Positions 33,821-41,991 of a stretch of 64,000 nt of DNA are shown here, piece after piece. This stretch comes from Actinomycetes bacterium (GTDB lineage Bacteria > Actinomycetota > Actinomycetes > Mycobacteriales > Mycobacteriaceae). The notes under the pieces were generated by a model. The model did no database searches. It was not told where the DNA came from and saw only the letters and a list, made by a program, of their open reading frames with translations. Numbering within the stretch: the stretch's first letter is position 1; each line of letters starts with the position of its first letter. The stretch spans positions 62,001 through 126,000 of the forward strand of contig JAEYMI010000048.1 in the NCBI GenBank assembly GCA_023461275.1. The letters run 5' to 3'. The position numbers and the translations under genes are program-made.

Positions 33821-34690
33821 TCAGCCTCGAGTGCAGGCCTTCTTGTAGGCGATTCCCATGGGTACGACGCAGATCACGATGATGGCCAGTGACCAGATCA
33901 GCAGACCCCCCATCGGTGACGCGATCGGCCCACCGATGGACAGTCCCTTCATGACCTCCACGGTGTTGCTGAGCGGCTGATTCTTCACGATGGGCTGCAG
34001 CCACTCGGGATACTGGCTCAGCGGCACGAAACCGGTGGAGAAGAACATCAGCACACCGGAGATGAGCGCGGTGGCCTCCACCACAATCGTTTTCGCCGAG
34101 TACAGCGCCAACGTCGCCACCAGGATGGCGAACGCGAGCCCGAAGATACACGGGATGAAGAACCAGGCCACGGTGGCGAAGAAGCCTTGCTGAAAGCGGA
34201 ATCCGAGGACCAGCGCGAGGACTCCGAGCACGATGGTGGCCACGAAGATCCGGATCATCTCGGCGGTCAGCCGGGCGACCAGGCCCGCTGCCCGATGCAT
34301 CGGGACCACCCACAGCCGGGACAGCAGACCTTCGTCTCGTTCGCGCATCAAGCCCAGACCGCCCACCGTCGCTCCCTGTGTGGCCGCCACCATCGCGACC
34401 AGTGGCACCGAGGCATACAGCGGACTGAAACCCAGCACCTGGGTCAGCCCGTTGCCCAGGACGATGTTCAGGGTGACCAGGAATGCCGCGGGTACCAGAA
34501 CCGTCTCGGCAGTGGTGGCCGGATCGCGACTCCATCGGGTCAGGATGCGGCCGACCAGCACTGCGGTGTGCGAGAACAGCGCGTAGACCGTGTTCTCCCG
34601 AACGCGCCGGTTGCCGACCCGGTGCCGACCGCCGGGTCGGGCGGGGATGTAGGAGCGGCTGCGCTCGGACTGTGGGGTCAGCGTCGCCAT
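33821..34690 (-). CDS. drrC: ABC-2 type transporter permease DrrC
   Basis: A 289-residue integral membrane protein with six hydrophobic segments. The ABC-2 architecture includes the amphipathic ERDEGLLSRLWVVPMHRAAG elbow near residue 117 and a late STGFVPLSQYPEWLQPIVKNQPLSNTV segment, which precedes the last helices. With DrrA and DrrB it should export the lipid made by the Pps/PapA5 enzymes, as DrrABC does for PDIM. The ATG shares one base with the drrB stop (TGATG). The N-terminal 35 residues are basic and cytoplasmic. Position as second permease next to papA5 matches the mycobacterial order. Confidence 0.9.
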   Translation of the reverse strand: MATLTPQSERSRSYIPARPGGRHRVGNRRVRENTVYALFSHTAVLVGRILTRWSRDPATTAETVLVPAAFLVTLNIVLGNGLTQVLGFSPLYASVPLVAMVAATQGATVGGLGLMRERDEGLLSRLWVVPMHRAAGLVARLTAEMIRIFVATIVLGVLALVLGFRFQQGFFATVAWFFIPCIFGLAFAILVATLALYSAKTIVVEATALISGVLMFFSTGFVPLSQYPEWLQPIVKNQPLSNTVEVMKGLSIGGPIASPMGGLLIWSLAIIVICVVPMGIAYKKACTRG

Positions 34691-35577
34691 CAGCTGCGCC
34701 TCCGCACGACGAGCCAGTATGCGGGTATCAGGACCGCGATGAAGCCGATGATCCACAACACCGCGGGACCGCAGGTGGCAAAACTGACCTCGCCGGCCGC
34801 CGGGGTCGAGTCGCCGGCCAGCGCGCGCAGCGCGTAAACGAACTGCGAGATGGGTTGGTTGCGAACGAATCCCTGAATCCATTCCGGGAACCGGTTGGCC
34901 GGCTGCACGCCGACCGAGAGCAGTCCGAAGATCAACTGCGGCAACATCATCATGTGTGTGGTCGCGTCCGGGTTCTGTGACGCGGTACCCACCAGGTCGC
35001 CCAGCAGCGAGAGCATGAAGCCGATCGCCAGCACCATCAGACAGAAACCGATGGTGTTCAGCGCGCCGCCGTAGAAGCGGAATCCGATGACGAACCCGCA
35101 GAGCAGCGAGATCACCAGTGCGACCGAGCAGCGGTAGACACTGGCGGTCAGCCGCGCCGAGAGCGGCGCCAACCGGGAGATCGGCATCGAGCGGAATCGG
35201 CGGTTGATGCCCTCCACCGCATCCGATGCCGACCGGAACGCGCCGGAGATCGCGGCGAACGAAATGGCCTGCAGCGCGATGAGCGGCATCAGGTACTGCG
35301 CGTAGCTGCTCATCCCGCCCATGAAGAAGGCCATGAAGTTCTTCAGCGGGATGTAGAAGCCGGCGGTGAACATGATCGACGCAGCGATCTGGGTCACCAG
35401 CTCGCCATTGCGCAGGGTGGGCACGATGCCGCGGGCGGTGAGCACCCACCACTGCTGGACATTCGACGGAGACGGATTCGGCGCCCAGCCCGCGGAGTCC
35501 TGCGGTACCTGGCTCGGTGGCATGTTCTGACGCGCCGAACCAGATGCCGGATGCGGCACCCAGGTGTCGGTCGTCAC
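34690..35577 (-). CDS. drrB: ABC-2 type transporter permease DrrB
   Basis: A 295-residue membrane protein with six hydrophobic segments. It carries the EGINRRFRSMPISRLAPLSA cytoplasmic elbow near residue 120 and the NRFPEWIQGFVRNQPISQF signature before the last helix, closely parallel to the DrrC motif (EWLQPIVKNQPLS). The two permeases are therefore paralogues that would form a heterodimeric pore. The first 60 residues are polar and cytoplasmic, longer than in simple ABC-2 permeases. Its GTG start overlaps the drrA stop by four bases. Function is export of the Pps-derived lipid. Confidence 0.9.
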   Translation of the reverse strand: MTTDTWVPHPASGSARQNMPPSQVPQDSAGWAPNPSPSNVQQWWVLTARGIVPTLRNGELVTQIAASIMFTAGFYIPLKNFMAFFMGGMSSYAQYLMPLIALQAISFAAISGAFRSASDAVEGINRRFRSMPISRLAPLSARLTASVYRCSVALVISLLCGFVIGFRFYGGALNTIGFCLMVLAIGFMLSLLGDLVGTASQNPDATTHMMMLPQLIFGLLSVGVQPANRFPEWIQGFVRNQPISQFVYALRALAGDSTPAAGEVSFATCGPAVLWIIGFIAVLIPAYWLVVRRRS

Positions 35578-37586
35578 GACTCGTCGTCCTCGTCAGCCTT
35601 ATGTGCGTTGTCGCCGGTCAACGCGAAGAACACCTCGTCGAGCGACGGTCGGCGCAGCCCGATGTCGATCAAGGGGACGCCGGCGGAGTCGAGTTGGGCG
35701 GCAGCGGCGAGCAGGGTCCGCGGACCATGCGGGGCGGGCATGCCGACGCGATCGTCGCCGCCGGTCATCACGTTGCGTTTGGTGCGGGGCTGCATCGGGG
35801 CGAGGATGCTCAGGATGCGCGGGATGTCGGCGACGTTGCGCGGCACGACCTCCAGGTAGGTGGCGCCGGTGCGTTCCTTGAGTTCGTCGGCGGTGCCCTC
35901 GGCGATGACGGTGCCCCGATCGATCACCACGATGCGATCGCTGAGCGCGTCGGCCTCTTCGAGGTACTGGGTGGTGAGCAGAGTGGTGATGCCCTGTTCT
36001 TTGAACCGGGCCACCAGATCCCACACATTCTGGCGGCTTCGCGGGTCGAGGCCAGTGGTCGGCTCGTCGAGGAACACCACCGCGGGGCGAACCACCAGAC
36101 CGCAGGCGATGTCGATTCGACGGCGCATGCCGCCGGAGAAGGTGCCGATCCGCCGGTCGGCAGCGTATTGCAGGTCGAATTGATCGAGCAGCTCCTCGGC
36201 GCGCTGCTTGGCCACCGCCTTGCGCATGCCCTGCAGGCGCGCGAACATCACCAGATTCTCGCGGCCGGTGAGCATGTCGTCGAGGGCGACCTGCTGGCCG
36301 GTCAGCATGATCGATCGGCGCACCGCTGCGGCGTCGTCGACGACGTCGTAGCCGTCGATGAGCGCGGTTCCCGAGGTCGGTTTGTTGAGGGTGCACAGGA
36401 TGTCGACGGTGGTTGTCTTGCCCGCGCCGTTGGGTCCGAGCACGGCGAGCACTTCGCCGCGTTCGACGGTGAAACTGATGCCGCGCAGCGCATCGACCGA
36501 TCCGTAGGACTTACGGAGTTCCTCGACGACGACCGCGTAGTCGGCGTCTGGTTGCCGCGGTCGGGCAGGCATCGCGTTGCCGGCCGCCGGACGTGGGCCG
36601 GGCTGGTTCTGGTTGCGGTACGCGTTAAGTTGACCCGCGGTGGGGCGTGGCCCGGTGTGGTGTGCCGGCATCCGCGGATCGACCGGGATGGGCGACTGGC
36701 GGGTTCCAGGTGGCGGCACCGGGACACGTGGTTGCCCGGGTGTGACGACCGGGCCGCGCGCGGTGGGCCGCGGGGCCTCGTGGACGCCGGTGAGGCGGGG
36801 TCCGGCAGCGGGCTGCGGTGGCATGGGCGGGCCGCCGACGATCGGCGGTCGTGGGGTGCCGTTCATCGGCGCACCCGGGAGGCGGGGTGCACCGCCGGGT
36901 GGGCGAACACCGTTCGGCGGCACGGTGCCCGGCCCGCTGTAGCCGGAACCGTTGTACCCCGAGCTGTTGTACCCCGAACCGTTGTAGCCGGTCCCCCCGT
37001 TGTAGCCGGTCCCATTCTGTCCTGTTCCGTCGTGGGCGGTTCCGTTGTGCCTGGAACCGTTGTGCGGGACGCCGTTGTGTGGGACGTCATGAGACCCGTT
37101 GTAGGCGGATCCGTTGTGGGCAGACCCGTTGTGACCTGATTCGTTGTGGGTAGACCCGTTGTGACCTGACTCGTTGTCGGCCGAGGGCCGCCCGCCGGAT
37201 GCGGCCGGCGGGCGATCAGGTGACGACCAGCGTCGAGGCGTGGTGTCGAACTGCGGCGGCTCGAACACGCTTTCGTCGAAGACCGGTGGGTCGAGATTGG
37301 GGTGATCGAATGAGAACGCGCGCTCCTGGGCGACCGGCTCAGGCTTCGGCACCAGGTGCGGATCGAACTGGTCAGGATCGGACTCGACCGAATCGAACTG
37401 GGGCGATTCCGGCCGGTGGGCTGCCTGTCGAACCGGAGCCGGCTCGGGCTCGGATTCGGGTTCGGCCGGTGGCGGCGCCGGACTGGCCGGACGGTGCCGC
37501 TGCACGTTTCGGCCACGGGCGGCCGCTGCGGGCAGCGCAGAGTCGTCGTAGAACCCGCGTGAGTTCTCGAAGTCAGTGTCGGACAC
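35574..37586 (-). CDS. drrA: DrrA ABC transporter ATPase with long N-terminal repeat extension
   Basis: A 670-residue protein; M. tuberculosis DrrA is about 330. The ATPase half begins near residue 345, with Walker A GPNGAGKTTT near 383, signature FSGGMRRRIDIA near 485, and Walker B VVFLDEPTTGLD near 505. The DrrA-type C-terminal domain ends in LRRPSLDEVFFALTG. The first 340 residues are Pro/Glu-rich, then Asn-Gly-Ser repeats (about 135-217), then Pro/Gly-rich, with no enzyme motif. GTG 37586 is used because GGGAG precedes it and it lies inside the 3' end of the PpsE gene (14-base overlap). A start further upstream would only lengthen the extension. The extension may tether the ATPase to the synthases or the membrane; that is a guess. 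Confidence 0.88.
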   Translation of the reverse strand: MSDTDFENSRGFYDDSALPAAAARGRNVQRHRPASPAPPPAEPESEPEPAPVRQAAHRPESPQFDSVESDPDQFDPHLVPKPEPVAQERAFSFDHPNLDPPVFDESVFEPPQFDTTPRRWSSPDRPPAASGGRPSADNESGHNGSTHNESGHNGSAHNGSAYNGSHDVPHNGVPHNGSRHNGTAHDGTGQNGTGYNGGTGYNGSGYNSSGYNGSGYSGPGTVPPNGVRPPGGAPRLPGAPMNGTPRPPIVGGPPMPPQPAAGPRLTGVHEAPRPTARGPVVTPGQPRVPVPPPGTRQSPIPVDPRMPAHHTGPRPTAGQLNAYRNQNQPGPRPAAGNAMPARPRQPDADYAVVVEELRKSYGSVDALRGISFTVERGEVLAVLGPNGAGKTTTVDILCTLNKPTSGTALIDGYDVVDDAAAVRRSIMLTGQQVALDDMLTGRENLVMFARLQGMRKAVAKQRAEELLDQFDLQYAADRRIGTFSGGMRRRIDIACGLVVRPAVVFLDEPTTGLDPRSRQNVWDLVARFKEQGITTLLTTQYLEEADALSDRIVVIDRGTVIAEGTADELKERTGATYLEVVPRNVADIPRILSILAPMQPRTKRNVMTGGDDRVGMPAPHGPRTLLAAAAQLDSAGVPLIDIGLRRPSLDEVFFALTGDNAHKADEDDES
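36938..37182 (-). repeat. Asn-Gly-Ser pentapeptide repeat tract in DrrA
   Basis: About 16 imperfect units coding for NGS-x-(H/Y/G)-type pentapeptides (HNGSA, YNGSG, HNGST and variants) occupy residues about 135-217 of DrrA. They are in-frame 15-base units with frequent CCGTTGTxG cores on the plus strand. A similar tract is found in the first polyketide synthase. Confidence 0.9.
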
Positions 37587-40500
37587 CAGCTTCTCCCAGT
37601 TCGAAGTCGGGTGATGACAGGTCGACCAACTCCAGTTCGTCACTTGCCGACTCGGCCTCGTCCTCGATGATCGCCTCGCGAACGAGATCGATCAGCGACG
37701 TGCGAAACGATTCTGCGAGCGCGCTCGCGCGCTCGGGTTCGATACGTCGTTGGTCGAACCACCAGTCGACGAGCAACTCATCTCCGGACCGGTAGGCGCG
37801 GATCTCGACAGGGTGTCCGAGGCCCGGCGCGGTCTCCCTGATCCCGAGAGCGGCGTCGTCATCGAACTGTACCGGAGCGTCTGAGATATCTGCCGATGCG
37901 AGATCCGGAATCGCACCTGCAACATCGAGATACACATCGGCCTGCGTGACCGAGGCCAGCTGCCGCGCGGTGGGTGCGTAGAGATAGTGCAGCAGGCCGT
38001 AGCTGATGCCGAAATGCGGGACCGCGTCGAGCAGACCCTTCACCTCACCGACGAGCGCACGGACCGGAAGATCGCTGATCTTCTCGCATCGCAGTGCAAC
38101 CGGGTACACCGTCGAGAAGGATCCGACGGTGCGACGTGGGTCGATGTCGGGTCGTAACACCGAGCGCCCCTGCCCGCTCAGATCGACCCCGATCACACCG
38201 TTTCCGGCCGCGCCGGCGACGGTGCGGCCCAGCGCGGTGAGCAGTAGATGCTCAACCGAGAACCCGAGTCGGCGGCGGGCGTCCTCGAACTGCGTCGTCT
38301 GATCGCTCGACAGACCGGCCGCCACCCGGACCAGGTCCGTCGACGCGGGGCGGCCCGCATCCTGGTAGGCCAGTCGCAGATTCGGTGCGTTGACGGCGTC
38401 GAGCCAGTACTCCCGGCTGTCGAGGACGGCAGGATGCGTGGCGAGCCCGGCACACCGCACCGACCACTCGTGCCACGTGGCAGCCGTCGCCTGCAATTCG
38501 ATCGGCTTGTCGGCTAGGCGCTGCGCGAAGGCGGTGAACAGGTCCGTCAGCAACACATCGCGGGACTGATTGTCGGCAACCATGCCGTGCAGGCTGAGCC
38601 CGAGATACGACGGCTGGTCTCCGGGGGTCTCGATGAAGGTCGCCACCAGCGGCGCCGCGGTCAGGTCCAGGCCGGCGATCTGTGCGTTGAGGATCTCCAG
38701 CGCCGCGCTCCGCGTGGCTTCCCGGTCGCCGTTGTCGGACACGGTTGCGGTCAACAGATCGAAGGACTCGACCGGCTCCCCGAACTGCTGCTCCCAGATC
38801 CCCGCACGGTGAACGAGCGAAACCCGCAACGCGTCGTGGTGATTCACCAGTGCGGTGAGCACCTCACCGACCGTCTCGGCGGGCACGTCGGACCGTAGCC
38901 GCAGCAGGATCGGCGTGCGCCAATGTCCGCTGTCGGTCAGGCCGTTGTCCAGGAAGGCGGTGATGTTCGGTGGCGTCGGCGGCAGTTCGACATCGCCCGG
39001 CGCATGTCGGGCGAGTCCGTTGGACGCGTACCGCGACGAGAGTGCCCCGGCGAGGGCGGCGACCGTCTGGTTTTCGTACAGGTCCTGCGGGGTCAGCTCG
39101 AGACCTTCGTTGGTCGCGGTCATCGCCACGCTGATCGCGATCAGCGAATCACCGCCGAGCTCGAAGAAGTTCGCGGAGCGATCCACTGAATCCAGTCCCA
39201 GGCACTGTGCCCAGATGCGTTGCAGCGTGCTCTCCACCGACGTCCGGCCCCCACTGGACGCCGAGCCAGTAGCGACGTGACCGCCACCCGCCTCCGGCAG
39301 CCCGGTTCCGCCGGCGTTCATCACGGCGCCATTGGGTGTGACCCAGTGCTTCTGGCGTGCGAAGGGGTATCCGGGCAGGCTGATCCGCACCGGGCTCCGG
39401 GTCGAGGAGTCGGCGAGCTCGACGTCGAGTCCGGCCGACCACAACTGGCCGAGGGCGAGCAGGAACGCATCGCGATCGTCGCGGTTCTGCGCGTGATGAC
39501 GCATCGGTCGAACCGCGCGGTGATCCGACGACCATCGCGGATGGCGGCTCGCCGCCGATGTCAGCGTGCCGCCCGGGCCCACCTCGACCAGGACGCGCGC
39601 CGAGTTCTCCAGCAGGGCGCCGACCTCGTCGGCGAATCGCACGGTGGCGCGGATCTGTCGCGCCCACGTCGCCGGGTTGGTTGCCTCGGCGGCCGACATC
39701 CAGGTGCCGGTCACGTTGGACAGCATCGGGATGCGCGGTTCATTCAAGGTCTGTCGGGACAGGAAGCTGGTGAACTCGCCGATCACGCTGTCCATCAGGC
39801 GTGAGTGGAAGGCATGTGAGGTCCGCACGCGTCGTGCGGCGATCCCCTGCTCTTCGAGCCGATCGGAGAACTCGTCGATGGCATCGGCGGATCCGGCGAC
39901 CACACAGCCGCCCGGTTCGTTGACCGTCGCGATGTCGACCTCGCCGGACAGATACTGCGCCACATCGGCCGGGCTCAGGGGCACCGCCACCATCACCCCG
40001 CGCGGTGCCGAGTTCATCAGCCGGCCACGCATCGAGACGACCTTGACCGCGGTGGGCAGATCGAAGACGCCGGCGAAGGTCGCCGCGGCGTATTCGCCGA
40101 TGCTGTGGCCGGCCAGTGCCGCAGGCTGTACTCCGCGGGATTCGAGCAACTTCGCCAACGCGTACTCGACGGAGAACAGGGCGGGCTGAGTGCGGTCGGT
40201 CCGCTCCAACTCCCGCGGCGACCCGGTGAGGATGGTCTCGCGCAGGTCGATGCCGAGTTCGGCGTCGAACAGTGTCATGCACTGGTCGAAGTGTTCGGCG
40301 AAGACCGGTTCGGTCTCGTAGAGGCCCTTGGCCATTCCGACGTGCTGTGCGCCCTGGCCGGGGAACAGGAAGGCGATGCGGTCATCACCGGACGCGCCGA
40401 CCGCCTGACCGGTGAAGACATTGTCGTGTTCGTCGGCGCCGAGCACCTCGGTGGCGTGGCGACGGTCGTTGACCACCGCGGCCATCCGGAAGTTGTCACG

Positions 40501-41991
40501 ACGTCGGCCGGACAGCGTGTATGCGACGTCGGCGATGTCGATGGACTCGTCGGCGGAGAGCTCCGCGGCGAGTTGCTTACGCGCGGCGACCAGGGATTCC
40601 GGGGTGCGTGCGGAGAGCGTCAGCACCTGCGGTCCCGACGACGGCAGCGGGGCCGCCGCGTTCGGGGCCTCCTCGACGATCATGTGCACGTTGGTGCCGC
40701 CGACGCCGAATGCGCTGATGCCGGCGCGGCGCGGCCCGTCCCATTCCCAGTCACTCAGCGTGTTGCGGATCTCGAAAGGTCCACGCTCCAAGTGCAATTC
40801 AGGGTTGGGCGCGGTGTAGTGCAGGGTGGCGGGCAGCGCCTTGTGCTTGAGGCACAGGATGGTCTTGATGAGGCTGGCGATGCCCGAGGCCACCTCGAGG
40901 TGACCGATGTTGGACTTCACCGAACCGACAACACACGGTCCCTGACGGTCCTCCTCGGCGAGGTCGAATGCCTGTCGAAGGCCCTCGATCTCGATCGGAT
41001 CGCCCAGCGGCGTTCCGGTTCCGTGCGATTCGACGTAGCTGATCGATGAGGCGTCGACCTCGGCGATGGCGTGCGCCTCGGCGATGACCTCGGCCTGCCC
41101 GGTGGCGTTGGGGGCGGCGTAGTTCATCTTCGTCGCACCGTCGTTGTTGACGGCCGACCCGCGGATGACCGCGTGGATCCGGTCGCCGTCCTCGAGGGCG
41201 TCTTCGTAGGGCTTGAGCAGCACCACGCCGACGCCGCTGCCGAAGATGGTGCCGTCGGCGCGGACGTCGAACGGACGGCAGTGTCCGCTCGGGGAGGTCA
41301 TCGCGCCGGCCTGGTGCCAGTAGCCGACCTGATGCGGCACGCGAATCGACGAACCGCCTGCCAGCGCCATGTCGGACTCGCCATTGAGGATCGACTGACA
41401 CGCCAGGTGCACAGCCAGTAGCGACGACGAGCACGCCGTCTGCACCGCCAGCGCGGGACCGCGCAGATCGAATTGGTGCGCGACGCGGGTGGCGATGTGG
41501 TCCTTGTCGTTGTGCAGCGACAGGTTGACCATCTCGAAGGTCGCGCCCTCGCCGATGATCGAGGCCGGGCTCATATGCGACATCAGGTTGTGCAGCAGAT
41601 AGCCACTCGCCGAGCTGGTGGCGAACACGCCGATCGAACCGTCGTAGTCGGCGGGGTCGTAGCCACCGTCTTCGAGCGCATGCCATGCGGTCTGCAGGAA
41701 CAGCCGGTGCTGCGGGTCCAGCGTCCGGGCGGCCTGGTTGTTGAAGCCGAAAAACTCCGCGTCGAACTCGTCGATGCCGTCCATGATCGCCGCGCGGCGG
41801 ATGTAGGAGTGGCTTTCCAGAGCGCGATCGGTGACCTGGTTGGCGGCTAGATCCTGCTCGCCGACGTCGACGATCAGCTCGGTGCCCGAGCTCAGATTCC
41901 GCCAGAACTCAGCGACCGAGTTGGATCCGGGGAACCGCCCCGCCATCCCGATCACCGCGATGGCGTTGGGGGGCACCGTACTGCTCGTCAT
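37573..41991 (-). CDS. ppsE: type I polyketide synthase, PpsE type (KS-AT-ACP-condensation-like)
   Basis: A 1,472-residue synthase, close to the 1,488 of M. tuberculosis PpsE. The KS (about 10-440) has C187 in TACSSS, H323 in ESHGTGT and H364 in NIGHLE. The AT (about 535-840) has GHSIGEYAA and HAFH, the latter typical of malonyl-type ATs. The ACP phosphopantetheine Ser is in ELGGDSLIAIS near 950. The C-terminal domain (about 1005-1450) is condensation-like with LHGMVADN in place of a full HHxxxDG. PpsE adds the last unit and its C-terminal domain is thought to help release the chain. It has no KR, DH or ER. The start overlaps ppsD by four bases and the end overlaps drrA by 14. Confidence 0.93.
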   Translation of the reverse strand: MTSSTVPPNAIAVIGMAGRFPGSNSVAEFWRNLSSGTELIVDVGEQDLAANQVTDRALESHSYIRRAAIMDGIDEFDAEFFGFNNQAARTLDPQHRLFLQTAWHALEDGGYDPADYDGSIGVFATSSASGYLLHNLMSHMSPASIIGEGATFEMVNLSLHNDKDHIATRVAHQFDLRGPALAVQTACSSSLLAVHLACQSILNGESDMALAGGSSIRVPHQVGYWHQAGAMTSPSGHCRPFDVRADGTIFGSGVGVVLLKPYEDALEDGDRIHAVIRGSAVNNDGATKMNYAAPNATGQAEVIAEAHAIAEVDASSISYVESHGTGTPLGDPIEIEGLRQAFDLAEEDRQGPCVVGSVKSNIGHLEVASGIASLIKTILCLKHKALPATLHYTAPNPELHLERGPFEIRNTLSDWEWDGPRRAGISAFGVGGTNVHMIVEEAPNAAAPLPSSGPQVLTLSARTPESLVAARKQLAAELSADESIDIADVAYTLSGRRRDNFRMAAVVNDRRHATEVLGADEHDNVFTGQAVGASGDDRIAFLFPGQGAQHVGMAKGLYETEPVFAEHFDQCMTLFDAELGIDLRETILTGSPRELERTDRTQPALFSVEYALAKLLESRGVQPAALAGHSIGEYAAATFAGVFDLPTAVKVVSMRGRLMNSAPRGVMVAVPLSPADVAQYLSGEVDIATVNEPGGCVVAGSADAIDEFSDRLEEQGIAARRVRTSHAFHSRLMDSVIGEFTSFLSRQTLNEPRIPMLSNVTGTWMSAAEATNPATWARQIRATVRFADEVGALLENSARVLVEVGPGGTLTSAASRHPRWSSDHRAVRPMRHHAQNRDDRDAFLLALGQLWSAGLDVELADSSTRSPVRISLPGYPFARQKHWVTPNGAVMNAGGTGLPEAGGGHVATGSASSGGRTSVESTLQRIWAQCLGLDSVDRSANFFELGGDSLIAISVAMTATNEGLELTPQDLYENQTVAALAGALSSRYASNGLARHAPGDVELPPTPPNITAFLDNGLTDSGHWRTPILLRLRSDVPAETVGEVLTALVNHHDALRVSLVHRAGIWEQQFGEPVESFDLLTATVSDNGDREATRSAALEILNAQIAGLDLTAAPLVATFIETPGDQPSYLGLSLHGMVADNQSRDVLLTDLFTAFAQRLADKPIELQATAATWHEWSVRCAGLATHPAVLDSREYWLDAVNAPNLRLAYQDAGRPASTDLVRVAAGLSSDQTTQFEDARRRLGFSVEHLLLTALGRTVAGAAGNGVIGVDLSGQGRSVLRPDIDPRRTVGSFSTVYPVALRCEKISDLPVRALVGEVKGLLDAVPHFGISYGLLHYLYAPTARQLASVTQADVYLDVAGAIPDLASADISDAPVQFDDDAALGIRETAPGLGHPVEIRAYRSGDELLVDWWFDQRRIEPERASALAESFRTSLIDLVREAIIEDEAESASDELELVDLSSPDFELGEAGVRH

